A DNA stretch of 64,000 nucleotides from contig JAMSLZ010000010.1 in assembly GCA_026027325.1 (NCBI GenBank), positions 434,001-498,000 of the forward strand, read 5' to 3'. Position numbers and translations under genes: made by a program. The notes beneath the pieces were generated by a model, which did no database searches, had not been told where the DNA came from, and saw only the letters and a program-made list of their open reading frames with translations. Shown here piece after piece: positions 34,509 to 47,861 of this stretch. The stretch's first letter is position 1. Every line of letters begins with the position of its first letter. The stretch comes from Actinomucor elegans (Eukaryota > Mucoromycota > Mucoromycetes > Mucorales > Mucoraceae).

Positions 34509-35836
34509 ACTGCCCTTTAAAATTATTCTCTTACAAATAACAATCTGTAATAATATACCCATACCTTCTTTTTACCTTTAAAACCCACACCCACATATAC
34601 ACATTGCATGCGTCAAATAAAAGCATTATTTTTGGACTCATTTCATTTTTATATATATATATTGATTCTAGTCTGTATAGTGATGTTTGACGCGTTATTT
34701 TCACTTATAAACCTACCATTGTCTACCAGTAAAGTACGTTCTTTGCATGTAAAGTTTGTTACTTGTATATCCTTGAATAACATAAAGTCTAAAGATTTCC
34801 AACATATCATATATCGTTCGACAATATATAAAAATTTAGGTAGCAAGACTAACTTGAATTCTACAACGTTAGATACGCAATTCAAATGCGTATGAACTTT
34901 ATTAGTAGATCATATATCCATCTGAACATCTGTATTATGACAAGATCCCATTCAATTTTGTGCACACAGACCGGGATGAGCCAACCTGAGCATCATAAAA
35001 CCGTGTCCATCACCCATAAAAGAAAAAAAAAAACATTGGAAATACAATCTATCCAATCAAATGTTTGCAAAAAATCGTACAATTTTTAATATTTTGTGGA
35101 TCCCCCCTCGAAGGCAAATTCTGTTGCTTTTTTAATCGAAACTTGCGGACGCACGTTTCACAATAGAAATATAGTATCTATTCCAGACTATTTTCATTAT
35201 CAAAGAGCATATGTTTATATCTCTAGTTGCAGTTTTTTCTATATAAAAGAATTAGATTTTGATCATAAAACGAAGTAGCAGGATAAACACACTGAAATCA
35301 GGTTTTTGAATTATTTTGATAGTAAACATATTGTGATATGTACCTCAATCGATGCATAATATAAATTTACACAAATTCACTTACGGATCTTGTAGCAGTT
35401 TTAACTTTTATTATACGAAAGCCCTATCAAAGTTCAGGAACAAAGATACATTGAATTTCAAAAAAATCGTTGCCTCAAAATATCCAATTGCCGCCAACCA
35501 ATCAAGTTATCTTGATTCTGATTTGATTGGTTTTTTTTTAAAAAAAATGCCCGCTTCTATGCTTCGCTTTCTTGCTTTTATTGAAGCAGTTTGTTACATT
35601 GCAAAGCTCTTTATTCTTTTTACTTGCTATTCATTAACCTTAAATATATTGTACCGACGCTAATCCACGGGATTTTTCAAAAAAAACATAAAAATAACCG
35701 AGATTTATAATAGATCCTCCAACCCAAGTTTTACTTGATTCCCTTTTGTTTCATTCTAAATCTAGTATAGATTTACCCAAGCGTATACTAATAAGTTGCC
35801 CTCTTTTTCCTTGCATCAAGCCATATTATAAAAATA
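34509..35836. other. Intergenic region, no gene seen
   Basis: 1.3 kb of AT-rich spacer between two plus-strand genes. ORFs at 34608-34895, 34886-35089 and 35352-35663 are low-complexity and lack domain patterns. Confidence 0.5.
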
Positions 35837-38316
35837 ATGAAAGGGTGGTCCGGCAATGTAAATATACACATACATATATATATATATATATATGAAACAA
35901 ACGAATCAATACCTATCTAAATCCTTTCAATCAGAATTCACCTGTAGGAAAGCAATCCCCTACTAATGGCGGTAGTCCTACTTCTTCAACTGCTTCTTCT
36001 TCTCCAAAACACAATCCTATTATCTTTGTTCCTGCTCAACAGCAACAGCAAGAACACCAACAAGTAATATAAAACCATGATAACAAACACACATACTAAC
36101 TCTTCGATAAAGCTTCGTTCACCCACAGCTTCGCATAAATCCACTGAACGAGATATGCCAAAGTCAGGTCCCATTAGTCGTTTAAAGAATGCTTCTCGAG
36201 ATCAAATACCCGTCAGTAAATCGCCTCGACGTCAAAAGTCATCTCGATTTTATGCAAAAGAAAAGATTCAATTAGAAAGAACTCCCGGCTTTCATGGTAA
36301 GCTCAATCCTTTGGACTCTATTGTTGGTTTCTAACTCGTGGATTGTATAGAAATTCCTCCTCATTTGAGATCTGATCTATTCATTCAAAAGCTAAGACAA
36401 TGTATGGTCATTTGTGACTTCTCTGATCCTTCATCTGAACTATCCGAGAAAGAAGTTAAACGACAAACCTTGCAAGAGATATTGGAATATGTTGGTAATA
36501 ATATTGGTGTGCTTACTTCAGAAGCACCTTATCCAGAGATTGTAAAAATGGTAAAATCATTTTTGGTTGACTATATATGGGCCGTAGTTACTAACTTGTG
36601 GTAGTTTGCTATCAATTTGTTTCGAACAATACCGCCTCAAGTGAATCCTACTGGCGATGCGTATGATCCCGAAGAAGATGAGCCCGTATTAGAGCTTGCT
36701 TGGCCTCACCTGCAGATCGTATACGAGTTCTTTTTGAGGTTCCTTGAATCGCCCGACTTCAATATCAACTTTGCTAAACGATACATTGATCAAAAGTTTA
36801 TATTACAGGTATGTATACGGCCATAATTATCTGTTTTTTTTTAACTGATTTGGAAATCCTTGTAGTTGTTGGAACTATTTGATAGCGAGGACCCAAGAGA
36901 AAGAGACTTTCTCAAAACAACACTGCATCGCATCTATGGAAAATTCTTGAACCTTCGCGCGTTTATCCGCCGTTCTATCAATAACATCTTTTTCCAGTTC
37001 ATTTATGAAACCGAACGTCATAATGGCATTGCAGAGCTACTCGAAATCCTTGGCAGTATTATCAACGGATTCGCGTTACCACTGAAAGAAGAACATAAGC
37101 AGTTTTTGAGACGTGTCTTGATCCCACTTCATAAAGTCAAATCGTTGGTATTATATCATCCTCAGCTGGCTTACTGCGTCGTGCAATTCTTGGAAAAGAA
37201 CCATAGTTTGGCGCAAGAGGTGATTTCGGGATTGTTAAGGTACTGGCCCAAAGTCAATAGTCCCAAAGAAGTCATGTTTCTGAACGAGCTGGAGGAAGTC
37301 TTGGATGTGATCGATATCCAAGAGTTTCAGCTGATCATGGTGCCACTGTTTGTCAAGCTCGGTCAGTGTGTTTCCAGTACTCATTTTCAAGTAGCAGAAC
37401 GTGCCTTGTACTTTTGGAACAATGAATACATTGTTAGCTTGATGGCGCAGAATATGAGTGTTATTATGCCTATTATATTTCCTACTTTATTCAAGACTTC
37501 CAAGACCCACTGGAACAAGTAAGACTGGGCTGTTTTGCAATCGTTACGACTTGCTGATAAATTACCCTATAGAACAATTCTCAGCCTAGTATATAACGCA
37601 CTCAAGATTTGCATGGATATCAGTCCTGAACTGTTTGACGAATGTGCCAATCAATACAAGCAACAGAGACAAATGTAAGTTAGTTTTAAATGGATCTTGG
37701 CTCGTTAAATATAAACTATGGATTGGTAGAGAGCGCAAAAGACAACGAGAAAGAGAGGAGAATTGGAAAACTTTACAGCGCAAAGTTTCGGGTACAAGTG
37801 CTGTGGCTATCACAACTAGTGCTGATGAAGACAGTTTCTATAATTTCTCTTTCCCAGCTAAATCAAATAGCTTTGATAATGAACCCCAAGATGAATTAGA
37901 TGAAGATGATGAAGAAGAAGAGGATTTTGATATTATGACTGATGATGAGACAGATGCTGAGTTGGAGCATCAACAGCAGCAGCAAGAAGAGCAGCACGAT
38001 ATAATTCATCCTGATATGGTAAGATATCAAACAGCAAATTACTATAGTTACGTTTATTAAACCGTTTTCATATTTGTAGCAGCAGTTTGAAGCTGGCGCA
38101 CAGCAGTTCCAACAATTCAGACGAAAATCGATTATACCCGTTGATGAAACAGTAAGTTTTCTCGGCTATCTAAATATACATGCATCCTAACATTTTCCAT
38201 AGGTCTTTAACGAATTATCTCGGCATATAAGTTTAGATGAAGTCATGAATCAGGCTCCGGGAGCAGCTTCTTCTTCTGCAGCTAGTAGTCCTATAGACAG
38301 TAATCATAGCAATTAA
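35837..38316 (+). CDS. RTS1: PP2A regulatory subunit B56 (B'; Rts1/Par1 type)
   Basis: HEAT-like targeting subunit of protein phosphatase 2A. Ten exons: 35837-35857, 35935-36063, 36113-36296, 36351-36550, 36605-36808, 36866-37518, 37573-37674, 37730-38018, 38080-38151, 38203-38316; 655 residues. The first coding exon is only 21 nt (MKGWSGN). The second encodes a Ser/Pro- and Gln-rich segment, joined by an intron with a perfect TACTAAC branch site. The ATG at 36077 is inside that intron and is not the start. The B56 core begins at [18 protein letters not shown] and continues [38 protein letters not shown] and [20 protein letters not shown]. The C-terminus has an acidic tract ([11 protein letters not shown]) and a poly-Gln stretch. 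ECM29 begins 166 bp downstream. Confidence 0.96.
35874..35893. repeat. (AT)n microsatellite in intron 1 of the B56 gene
   Basis: Twenty-base AT run inside the 77-nt first intron, between the donor at 35858 and the acceptor at 35934. Confidence 0.85.
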
Positions 38317-38349
38317 AACCTTAGATGATATATATTATATATAAAAAGC

Positions 38350-38357
38350 GACGCGCG
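38350..38357 (+). promoter_or_regulatory. GACGCGCG motif upstream of ECM29
   Basis: Sits 126-133 bp upstream of the ECM29 start in a short intergenic segment that is GC-rich compared with its surroundings. Related motifs occur upstream of the beta6 and beta5 proteasome genes in this window. A regulatory role is inferred. Confidence 0.35.
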
Positions 38358-38482
38358 TTCAAAAAGAGCTTACGTGTCCTCGCTCGCTGCTGCTACTACT
38401 CGCTATTACTGTCAAAATTTTAATTCGGCTCTTGTATAAAGAGCGTGCTACTAGATACTCTTTTTTCAATAAACCCCTAATA

Positions 38483-41400
38483 ATGAGCAATGAAATTCAA
38501 CTATTAGAAAATGTCGAGCTTAAACTTGCCATGTGCAATACCGATGCTCAGCTGGAAAAGACAATCCAGGTCTTTTTACCACCTGTCCTGCTTAAGCTAG
38601 CCAGCACCAATCCTGATGCCAAAAAGAAAGTGATGGAGATCCTTTCTCATATCAACAAACGTGTTAAAACCAATGCCACTATCCAATTGCCTTTCGAAAG
38701 CTTGTTGGAACAGTTTACCAACCCACAGATCTCAGTCTTTGTCAAGAACTTTACCTTAATTTACCTTGAAATGGCTGCCACGCGTCTTTCGCCCGAGCAA
38801 ACAGCTGCATATTTACCCCAGTTTCTCAGTGGCATTAGTTTACGTCCTGTGCAACAACGTATCCCTCTATTGCATATCGTTTTACCTGTAAGTTTTTCAA
38901 ACTTTGATTTCTTTTGATATCACTCGTCTAACCATCTAAACCAGGTACTAGCCAAGTGGAAAATGGATCATGCCGATCAATTGACTGCCCGCCAAGCTCA
39001 ATTCCACTTTGATCAACATCCTCAAGACATACCTGTCATTTTGAGCTTCTTTTTAGATGTTATGCTCTATCAGCCTCTCACTGCAAGAGAATTAGCAGAT
39101 TTAGAGCAAGAAGAAAGTAAAGCGCCTACATATCCGGGTCTAAGCCCTTTGGCTGTTGAACAAGTGACCAATAAATCCAAGGTACAATGGACTACTGCCA
39201 AACTGAAGGATGCCAAGGTATTTTTTTTTCTTTTTTTTTTTTAAAAAAAAAAACGCATAGCTACATGTACTCAGTCAGACATGCCTAACAAACTATTACA
39301 CGTAGCTTGGTATTATGAACTTTATCTTGACACCGATCTTTACAGACAGTGAACGCCTACCATTACTAGTAGCAGGTGTCTGTGATCCTAATCATCAGGT
39401 TACTTCTGCTTGCGAAGATGGTATGCGCCGATGGACTGGCAACGTAGATTATGAGGATACACCCACCATCCAATCTCTTTACAAGTTGTATTTGGGCTCA
39501 AAGCCTACTACTAAAGGCAATGGCAAAGATGGACGCTCGCAAGCGCCTAACTCTGTCAAGTTACGTATCTTACAATATCTATCCAAGTCGGTGGTGGCTA
39601 CCAATATGGTGGCTCCCATGATTCAAGTGATTTTTGATGGTATCTATGGAGAGTCCACTAATGCTAAGCTGCAACGATCAGCCATGTCCTTTTTGCAATG
39701 GTGTGCTAGAATGGTAAAATAGGACCTGCTTAGGCAAATGTGTCATGGAGGAGATGGTAATTAATGCGTTGGTTATATGTAGAGCACGGAATCAAAGATT
39801 GGTCCAGTAGCACCAGTGATTATCTCGGGATTGCTCAAGTATATTGATGAAAATGAAGAGACACAAGGTTATGATGCTGAAAGTATTAAAGGATATGCCT
39901 ATGTAGCATGTGGTCTTGTCGCAAAGAAAGGTAAAGCATACACTATATGCGCATGAGTATAGATGCTGATCTTCTAAATAGTACCTTCTGTGGGATTATC
40001 TGATACCAAAATGCTGGCCTTGTTCTTTGATAATCTAGAACGAGAACAAAAGAACGTTAGGACCTATGTGCAGGATGCCCTTTCTTCCATGATTGAAATC
40101 TATGTAGATATAGCGCCAGATGCACCCATTTACCAAGAACTCCAGCAAATCATCCTGAAGGCTGTTCAAAAGGTAAGCACACAATAATTCACTTATCTAT
40201 ATAACACCTATTAATATGTTTTTGTATATTATCAAGAGCGATTCATACTCTCGTTACATGGCATTAAAGTACGCTAATGCTATCTATCCTTTCTCTTCCG
40301 TTTTTGCGCGTTATGTCTGCTTATTAGGAAGCTCTGCTTCCGTAGTTAAACTTGATGTCAAAGAAGAGGCACGTCGTGGATTGGTGCCTTTTATGCGTAA
40401 TAAATACGGGCTTGTAGAAAATGTCGATGTGATTTCACCTACTGAATTACCCAAGTTTCAAGACCTTGTGCATTATATCCATGATCATCGCCCTAACGAA
40501 ACCTACTCACTCATGTCCAAGTCGCCTGTCATCAAGGGCTACCCAGTGGAGGTATATTCAGAGATACTGCGCTTTTTGCGTATGATTTGGATCTTGCAAG
40601 TGAACCCCACTACCATCCTGATTGATCAATATGTAGCTGATAAAGTCGAGAACAGCATGTCCGAAGATCCTGTTACTATGATTAATTTCAAAAACAGTTT
40701 GACAGAGATGTGGGCTAATGACAATGTAGTGATTCAGTATTGGTTGGAGTTTGTTGAACAAGGCTTGGATCCTGAACTGAAAGGTAAAATCGAAAAAAAA
40801 AGTAATTTTATTGGATTATTCATCTTACTTTCTAATAGACTCTATTTTGCTTGCGACTTCTGCCAAATGTCTATTAGAAGCCATCTCTTTAGGACCTTCT
40901 TCCATTGCCACCACTTTTAAAGATCGTCTCAATTTCTTCAAATCTCTCGCACTCTCAGATAAAGTAGATGCTCGCACCTTGATGTCCCATATCTTTGGTA
41001 TCATCGCCAGTAACGAAAGCATACCCGAGTCTGAAATTGAGACTATCTTGACCGAATTTTGTGGTCTTTTAGAAGCACCCGAGGGCAAACAGCAGCAAGC
41101 TTTAGATCATCGACATGGAGCTGCTCTTTCTGTTGGTTACTTGATTGGCCGCTGTCACTACCGTCAGCGCAAGTTGGATCAAAATTTGCTTCAACGATGC
41201 GCTACTAATCTTGTACGTCTTTTGGACGGTACTGCCAGCTCTCCCTTTTACATGATGGCCAACGCGGCCTGTCAATCCATTGCTGAGATTGGTCGATGCC
41301 AGTTGCTACCTTTTGCTGCTGAAAGGAGTAAAGATAATTCAATGGATGTGGGTATCACTATACAAGATGTAATTGAAAAGTTGGCCAAACTTGCCAACAC

Positions 41401-44400
41401 GTGCAAAGAAGCCAAGGTGCAAGAAAAAGCTACATTGGCCTTGGGTCATCTCACGATCCCTCTAGCAAGTACCTCTTCTAATGTACTTATCAAGTTGATA
41501 GTAGATGCTTTGTATGCAACAGCTGATACCAAGCAGGTTGAGCTAGCCTTTGCTAGCGGCGAAGCTTGGTCCGTATTAGCTTTTGGTTGGGATTCCCAGT
41601 CAATGCAGAAATACAAAGATATTAGCGAAATGCCTTTGTTGAGTATCGTTCCTCCATCCCAATATAATGTTCAAGACGATTTAGAAAAGATAATACGTAC
41701 CTATGTGACCAGTAACCGCTCTTGGTATCGTAAAGCAGCCTGTATCTGGCTTCTTTCCATTCTTAAGTTTGGCAAGGATCGTCCGCTCATCAAGCAAAAC
41801 CTAGGCAATATCCATGCATCCTTTTCTCGTTTATTGGCCGATCGTGATGATTTCACGCAAGAATGTGCTTCCAAAGGTCTTGGCCTTGTCTACGAATACG
41901 GTGATAGCAAGATCAAAGAAGACATGCTCTATTCTTTAGTAGGCACTTTTACAGAAGGTCGCCAAATCCAAGCGCAATCTGTAACAGATAATACAGTCTT
42001 GTTTGAAGAGGGCGCATTAGGCGAAACACCCGACGGTAACTCAATCACCACCTACAAAGAACTCTGCTCTTTGGCTTCCGAATTGAACCAACCTGATCTC
42101 ATTTACAAGTTCATGAACTTGGCTAACCACAATGCCATGTGGACATCCCGTCGTGGTGCTGCTTTTGGTTTCCAAAACTTGATGGCTTTGGCAGAGAAAG
42201 AGATGGAACCTTATTTGCCACGTTTGGTGCCCAAGTTGTATCGTTATCAGTTTGATCCCAATCCTCGCGTCAACCAGACTATGAAGTCCATTTGGCGATC
42301 TTTGGTCAAGGATAACCAAAAGACGGTCGATACATATTTCAATGAGATTATGGATGATTTGTTACAAGGCCTTGGTAACCGTCAATGGCGTATTCGTGAA
42401 GCTTCCTGCGCTGCTATTACAGATCTCGTCATGGGCAGACAGTTGGCTCAAATTGAACCTTATCTTGAAAAGCTTTGGCAAATGTGTTTCCGTGCTCTGG
42501 ATGATATCAAGGATTCCGTGAGACAGGCCGCTACGCAGACATGCCGTTCATTGACCAAGCTGACAGTGCACTACTGTGATCCTACCATGGTAGCTATGGC
42601 GGATGGCAAGAAAGTCATGGACATTGTAATGCCCTTTTTGTTACAAAAGGGTATTGTTTCAGATGCCGAAGATGTAAGAAAGTTTAGTTTGGATGCTGTG
42701 TTGCGAGTCTGTAAGACAGGTGCTGCTCTCTTGAAAAAATACGTACCAGAGCTCATTGATACATTGCTGCAATCACTTTCGTGTAAGTTACGTATGAATA
42801 TCAATGCATAATGCACACTAACTTGTATGCTATATAGCTCTTGAACCTCAGTCTATGAATTATTTGAGTTTCCATGTAGACAAATATAACATTTCTCAAG
42901 AACAACTGGATAATGCTCGTCTAAGTGGTGCTAAGAATTCGCCCATGATGGAGGGTATTGATCACTGCGTGAATCAAATCGATGAAGAGGTCATGGAAGA
43001 ACTAACCCCCCGTATCTTACATATTGTAAGAAAAGGCACCGGTCTTCCTACGAAGGTAATTATTTGATCTTATCAGGATAACTGGATTTTATCCTCATCC
43101 TTGTTCTCTGATTAGGCTGGCTGTGCTCGTTTCATTGTCACATTAGTGATGAACCGTAGAACTGCTTTCGAGCCATTTGCTGACGCTTACTTGAAAGCAC
43201 TCAGTGGCACTATTCGATCCAAGAATCCAGTGATTCGCAAATCGTATGCCACCGCCATAGGCTATGTCTGCCAATTGGCTACCTATGATCGACTTGTATC
43301 TGTAATCAAGCATTTAAAGAAGCTTTATATTGATGAAGAAGGTACTACATAGAAACATTTCATCATATCTATTCTCATACTAAATCAATTGACTAATCTT
43401 CTATCTCATCCAGATGAAGATGCCAAGGCTGGTAGTGCTGTTACAGCTGTTGAAATCACTCGTTTTGCCACCGATCGTGCCAACTCAGTTGCCACTGCCA
43501 TTGTTCCTTTGATCTTCTTTGGTGAACACGACCCTGAACAAGATATGAACAAGCTCTGGAAAGCTGCTTGGGAGAACCTGACTTCTGGTACCCGTAGTTT
43601 AGTTTCCATGTATGCAGACGAAATTCTGGAGTTTGTCCAACCTTTGCTTGCATCCTCTTCCTGGAAAATCAAACAAACAGCTGCCTTGACTATTGCAGAT
43701 ATGTGTAAAACAGCCGGTAAGGGCGTTCAAGTGCATGCTAACAAGCTATTACCAGTATTGGTCTCTACTTTGGCCACGCGTTCATGGGCAGGTAAAGAAA
43801 ATGTGTTGGATGCCTTTGTACAACTATGCATATCAGTCAAAGACTCGTTTGGAAGCTCAGAACGTGATCCTTCGTTAGCAGAAGTGGCCAAGATTATGGT
43901 GCGTGAGGCGAAGCGCAAGAACCGTGCATACCAGCGACACGCTTTGGTTTCGTTAACCCACTTTTCTGATGCCTTTGGTGAATCCATGGATCTATTACAA
44001 GACCAACAGGACTTTTTGACGGAGCTGTGTGAAATGGATGAAACAGTGGTCATGGAAGAAGAGGATAACGATAATGCCAAACCGTTACTATTGATGATTA
44101 AAGCTAACGCTTTCAAGGCCATTGTGTCTGCTTACCGACCCAAGGTGTTTGCTCGTCAGGACGATGAAACAGCTCAACTATCTGAAATGATCACTGGCTG
44201 TCTTCGTGGTAACGTCTGGAATGTGCAGTTGGCTATCTTGCAGAGCCTCAAAATGTTTGTGGCACATGCGACGCCTGCTGGCTTGAACGACCTCAAAGTG
44301 CAAACCTGCTTGATCAAGGCATGTTTTGATTCATTGCAAGATTTAAAGTACTCTGCTATTCGTTCTGCTGCAATGGATGTGTTAGAGCAATTAACAAGTA

Positions 44401-44576
44401 GTGTGACAGGTAATGAAATGAGATAAAACAGCTATGGTGTTCCTGGTTTATTAACATTTCTTATAGTTCAAGGTGACATGAAAGAAGAATTCGCGCAAAA
44501 TATTAGCAAATGTCTGCAACATGAACCTGTTGCTTTGATCAGGGACAGGTTGCAAAAGTTGTCTTCCATGATTTGA
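38483..44576 (+). CDS. ECM29: ECM29, proteasome adaptor and scaffold protein
   Basis: Large HEAT-repeat protein that binds the 26S proteasome, checks 20S-19S assembly and links proteasomes to vesicles and motors. Eleven exons: 38483-38887, 38945-39217, 39306-39713, 39783-39930, 39982-40172, 40237-40783, 40839-42782, 42838-43055, 43116-43341, 43414-44409, 44467-44576; 1821 residues, near the 1845-1868 of human and yeast Ecm29. The N-terminus (QLEKTIQVFLPPVLLKLAST, KKKVMEILSHINKRVK, IQLPFESLL) is diagnostic. HEAT-type helices run to the C-terminus, including NRQWRIREASCAAITDLVMG and NHNAMWTSRRGAAFGFQNLM. The start at 38483 is chosen because the upstream in-frame Met at 38432 adds only a non-conserved 17-residue extension. 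It converges with the bHLH gene. Confidence 0.97.
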
Positions 44577-44704
44577 TTAGAGTCTTGTTGACCAAAGAAT
44601 ATTTCAATACTTTCGATTAATAAATATGATATTATATATATATATATATATACACATAGCATAACGACATATGATTAAGCAATTAATGTGCATGGTAGTA
44701 CCTA

Positions 44705-45791
44705 TTAGAAATCATAGTCCATTTCGCCTTCGGAGCTCTGTAATAGTTTGTGTGAGTAGGATGCAGCTGCACACCAAGTTATAGTACTTACATCTTCATC
44801 TGGTCTATTAAATTTCATTGAATAGATAATAGTATTAGAACAAAAGTCTTCTAAGAAAAGTATTCAAAAACTTACATCTCACCCAGCAAAAGTTGAAGCT
44901 GTCTAGCCTTTTCTTTCAAGTACGTTTTGCAGTCTATTAGTTCTCGTAAATGCTCAACCGCTATAAATAAGAAATCAAGAGCCATTAATACAACTTTGAT
45001 CGGTTATTCACTCTTCTGTTTGATTTACATGCATTTTTGCAAAATGAAAGCCTCACTCCGGTGGCCAGTGCTCAGCGTTGGTACAATATCAACTAGTTTG
45101 TCAAACCCAACGCGGATATTGGCTCTTCTTTTTTGTTCAGAAGCGATATGGTTAGCACGCTTTTGATCTTCGCTTAGTAGTTCTTGTGTCGCTTTCTTGA
45201 TTTTGCGGTTGGTCTTCTTTTGTATGGTACCTGTACGGCTAGTGTCCTCAGAAGAAGGAGATGAGGCGGCGGATGAAGTAGAGGACAAAGGATCATTGAT
45301 CGCCCGCTTCTTTGGCTGCTGTTTTTTTACGTACGGCTTTGTATGTGATACACTTGGCTTTCTATGCTTAGTGGAAGGAATCAATAATGGATTGATTTGA
45401 ATCCCTCCTCGGTTGAATGATAGTGGCTTTCCTGCTTGAAATGGTGATGATAATAGGATAGGGGTGAGCGCGGTAGTAGAAGATACTGCATTAATATAAT
45501 TACCATATATGAAAGGAATTCACGTTTGTCATTAGAAATCGGTAATATACGGTAAATGGTATATCTATGCTTACCATTGGTGCTATCACCTTCGAATCCA
45601 TCTAAAAACATGTTCAGTTCATGCTGCTCGGCTTTTGAAAACAATGCACTGCTATTATCCGAGTAAGGCTCTGCAGAATGATACAAGATAGACTGGTTAA
45701 ATTATAAAAGGAAATGATCCCATCAACAGACAGGGTGTCAAACCCTGACAACGTATGCATAAATCAAGCAGTACTTACGTGGAGAACTCAT
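44705..45791 (-). CDS. Basic helix-loop-helix transcription factor
   Basis: Six exons: 45791-45779 (13 nt), 45670-45575, 45485-45033, 44960-44876, 44804-44792 (13 nt), 44737-44705; 230 residues. The bHLH spans about residues 146-200. Basic region HIASEQKRRANIRVGF has the His/Glu/Arg set that contacts E-boxes (H..E..RR). The loop is followed by GHRSEAFILQKSVEHLRELI and then a possible leucine-zipper-like helix (YLKEKARQLQLLLGE). The N-terminus is acidic/Ser-rich, the mid-part has Lys/Arg clusters, and the tail is acidic (DEDSSEGEMDYDF). The intron at 45032-44961 appears to use a GC donor (T|GCATGT); this restores the ILQKS core, while no GT donor nearby keeps frame. The HER basic motif suggests CANNTG binding; the target pathway is unknown. 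Confidence 0.85.
44961..45032 (-). other. Predicted GC-AG intron in the bHLH gene
   Basis: Donor reads AAAAAT|GCATGT and acceptor TTTATAG|CGG. Splicing here joins ILQK to SVEHLREL across a split Ser codon. The nearest GT (five bases into the intron) leaves the frame wrong and leads to a stop. Confidence 0.65.
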
Positions 45792-47629
45792 TATTACTTT
45801 AACGGATGTATATCTTTGGTCTGGATTTGAGTTTTTGAACAATAAACAAAAGAAGAGCGAAAGAAAAGAACAATTAAAACAGGCATTAATAACACGAACA
45901 AGGTGCAACACAAAACGTGGGGATAGTGCTTGATGTACTTTCCTCAGGTGACATAAGAAGAGTGAATAGTTAATACCAGTAAGAAACTATTTTATCAAAA
46001 GCAAACATTCGCGCAATTCAAAATACATAGTAAATCAGTCGCTTCATACGAGACATTCACGCGCTTGTATCCTCTGAATGAAATTTTATGTATATTATCT
46101 TTTAAGGTACTGTAGGAATATGTATTTCTAGCTATAGGGTAATTTGCTAGGATCAAAAATGCTCCATCACTATTGAAGTGTATCGATTTTTATTAATGGA
46201 CAATTTAAGAAATCGAGCTAGAGGTTCGCTCCAAAAAAAAAAAAATACCATAAACACCTAGCGATATACCAAAGGTATTGTAACAACTTTTTTTTAAAAA
46301 AAATAAAATAAAACGATGTATTGGAAAATGGAAGACTTGTTTGATACAGCTTTTATTGTAGATAAAATGTAACCCTTGGGCTTTTGTGAAATGCAATCAT
46401 GAATCCAGTATTTATAATAGACAATAAAATTCAACAAAAATACGTTCCACACTCTCCAATACGTTACACCTACTGTATTAGCTGCCGTTTCCCTAAAATA
46501 CCATTTTTATAGCCCAAAAAAATAATCTAATGGCAAACCTTTGACATTTTTCCAAAATCGGGCTGTTTTTAACATCCTCACACTTCTAGATTGGTCCCAA
46601 TTTAATATCGTATTTAAAGATTAGAACGTACTTTAACTAAATTATGGCATCTACTAGATCTATTGCTCAACTAAAACGCGATAGGAATACTATTATTTTT
46701 AGGCATATGCTATACATTATTTGCATTTCGTGTAACTGGCTTGAATGGTCAATAAATCTATTGCGCGATCCAATCTATTGTCACATCCAACGAAAACTTA
46801 TCTACCTATATGTCCGGAATAAACCATTTCATCTACCCTAGCCATTAATTCCATCAAATTTCAATTGGCGTACACCACATTAATGGATAGAAGTAGATTG
46901 CATTTATTTCTTAGGATCTATATTCAATTTATAGATTTATAGATTCTCTCAATCGATTTTGGTTTAAAGTCGCATCTGAATGGTAGTCCATACTCAAAAT
47001 TAGCTGTTTCCTTTGAAAATAAGACATTAACACAGGTGTAATGCTTGGAAACAGTTAGAAACCTTTCACACATGTCGATTTTATGAAGCAATAATCTTTA
47101 AAGGCCGATTGTATAATTCCAGATTGCAACCTGTGACAGCATTACTAGTCAGGAAATCAAAAAAAGCAGAGACATCAAAGTTTTGCAACTTGTATCTTGA
47201 CTTATTTTTGGTTCGCGATGCGACCTGCCTTTGTTTCGACTTTGCTGCCTTTTAAGCTGAACATGTTACGATAGGATTATGGACCCGGATATTACCATAT
47301 GGTATTGTAACGTACATCCAGTATGGTTATTACTAAGCTTATACATATATCGGGTCATAGGCTGCATGAACCATAACTCCTGACTATAGATATCTGTCTT
47401 TCCAAGTACATAGAAGCAAAGGAATCATATTGACTAGTAAGACATTTAACATAACCTTAACTCAAATACCTCATGTTTGATTTGCTAATGATGGAGCTTG
47501 TTACACTGTCATGCTGGCAACCAAGGCAAAACAGAAAAATACTCAGCTGATTATATTCTCATTACACGACCAAACATAAATAAGCGCCCAGGTTCTTTTC
47601 TTTTCTTTCGTTTATTGTTCAGTGAAAAA
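45792..47629. other. Divergent intergenic region
   Basis: 1.8 kb between the bHLH gene (-) and the COX7A-like gene (+). ORFs at 46205-46396 (-) and 46644-46841 (+) are unconvincing: AT-biased, with no domain and no matching downstream exon found. Confidence 0.45.
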
Positions 47630-47861
47630 ATGTTATTGAATAGACCCAACAACGTTATTGCCAATCAACGTCATTTCCAAGCGCCTTCTCAAACCCCTCT
47701 TTGGATCAAGGGAAAGAGAGACAAGTTTATTGTTACAATCGTATTTGCTGGTCTCAGTGTCGGCGTTGTAGGTGCACTTGCTGGTTGCGGAAGGTAAGAG
47801 AGTAAGCTAAGTTTGGTCGTTATACTAACTTGGTATTAGAATGATTGTAGGAAAAGAGTAA
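47630..47861 (+). CDS. Cytochrome c oxidase subunit VIIa-like protein
   Basis: Small inner-membrane subunit of complex IV. Exons 47630-47793 and 47840-47861, joined by a 46-nt intron with a perfect TACTAAC branch site; 61 residues. N-terminal matrix part MLLNRPNNVIANQRHFQ..QTPLWIKGKRDKF is the fungal COX7A pattern, followed by one membrane helix (IVTIVFAGLSVGVVGALAG) and a short tail RMIVGKE. The Met at 47630 is preferred to the upstream in-frame ATG at 47498 because the mature family starts here. It converges with the WC-2-like gene, with 137 bp between stop codons. Confidence 0.88.

Noticed and set aside
34608..35663. Chain of 60-100-codon ORFs between the 7TM and B56 genes
   Set aside because: Phe/Ile/Tyr/Lys-rich translations typical of AT-rich non-coding DNA; no shared splice logic.
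36077..36334. ORF starting at 36077 as the start of the B56 protein
   Set aside because: The first part lies in an intron with donor GTAATA, branch TACTAAC and acceptor AAAG; upstream exons continue the frame.
42041..42319. Antisense ORFs inside ECM29 and other long exons
   Set aside because: Mirror frames of well-supported coding exons, with no independent signals.
46644..46841. 65-codon ORF beginning MASTRSIAQLKRDRN, possibly a first exon
   Set aside because: Later residues look random, and no downstream exon was found.
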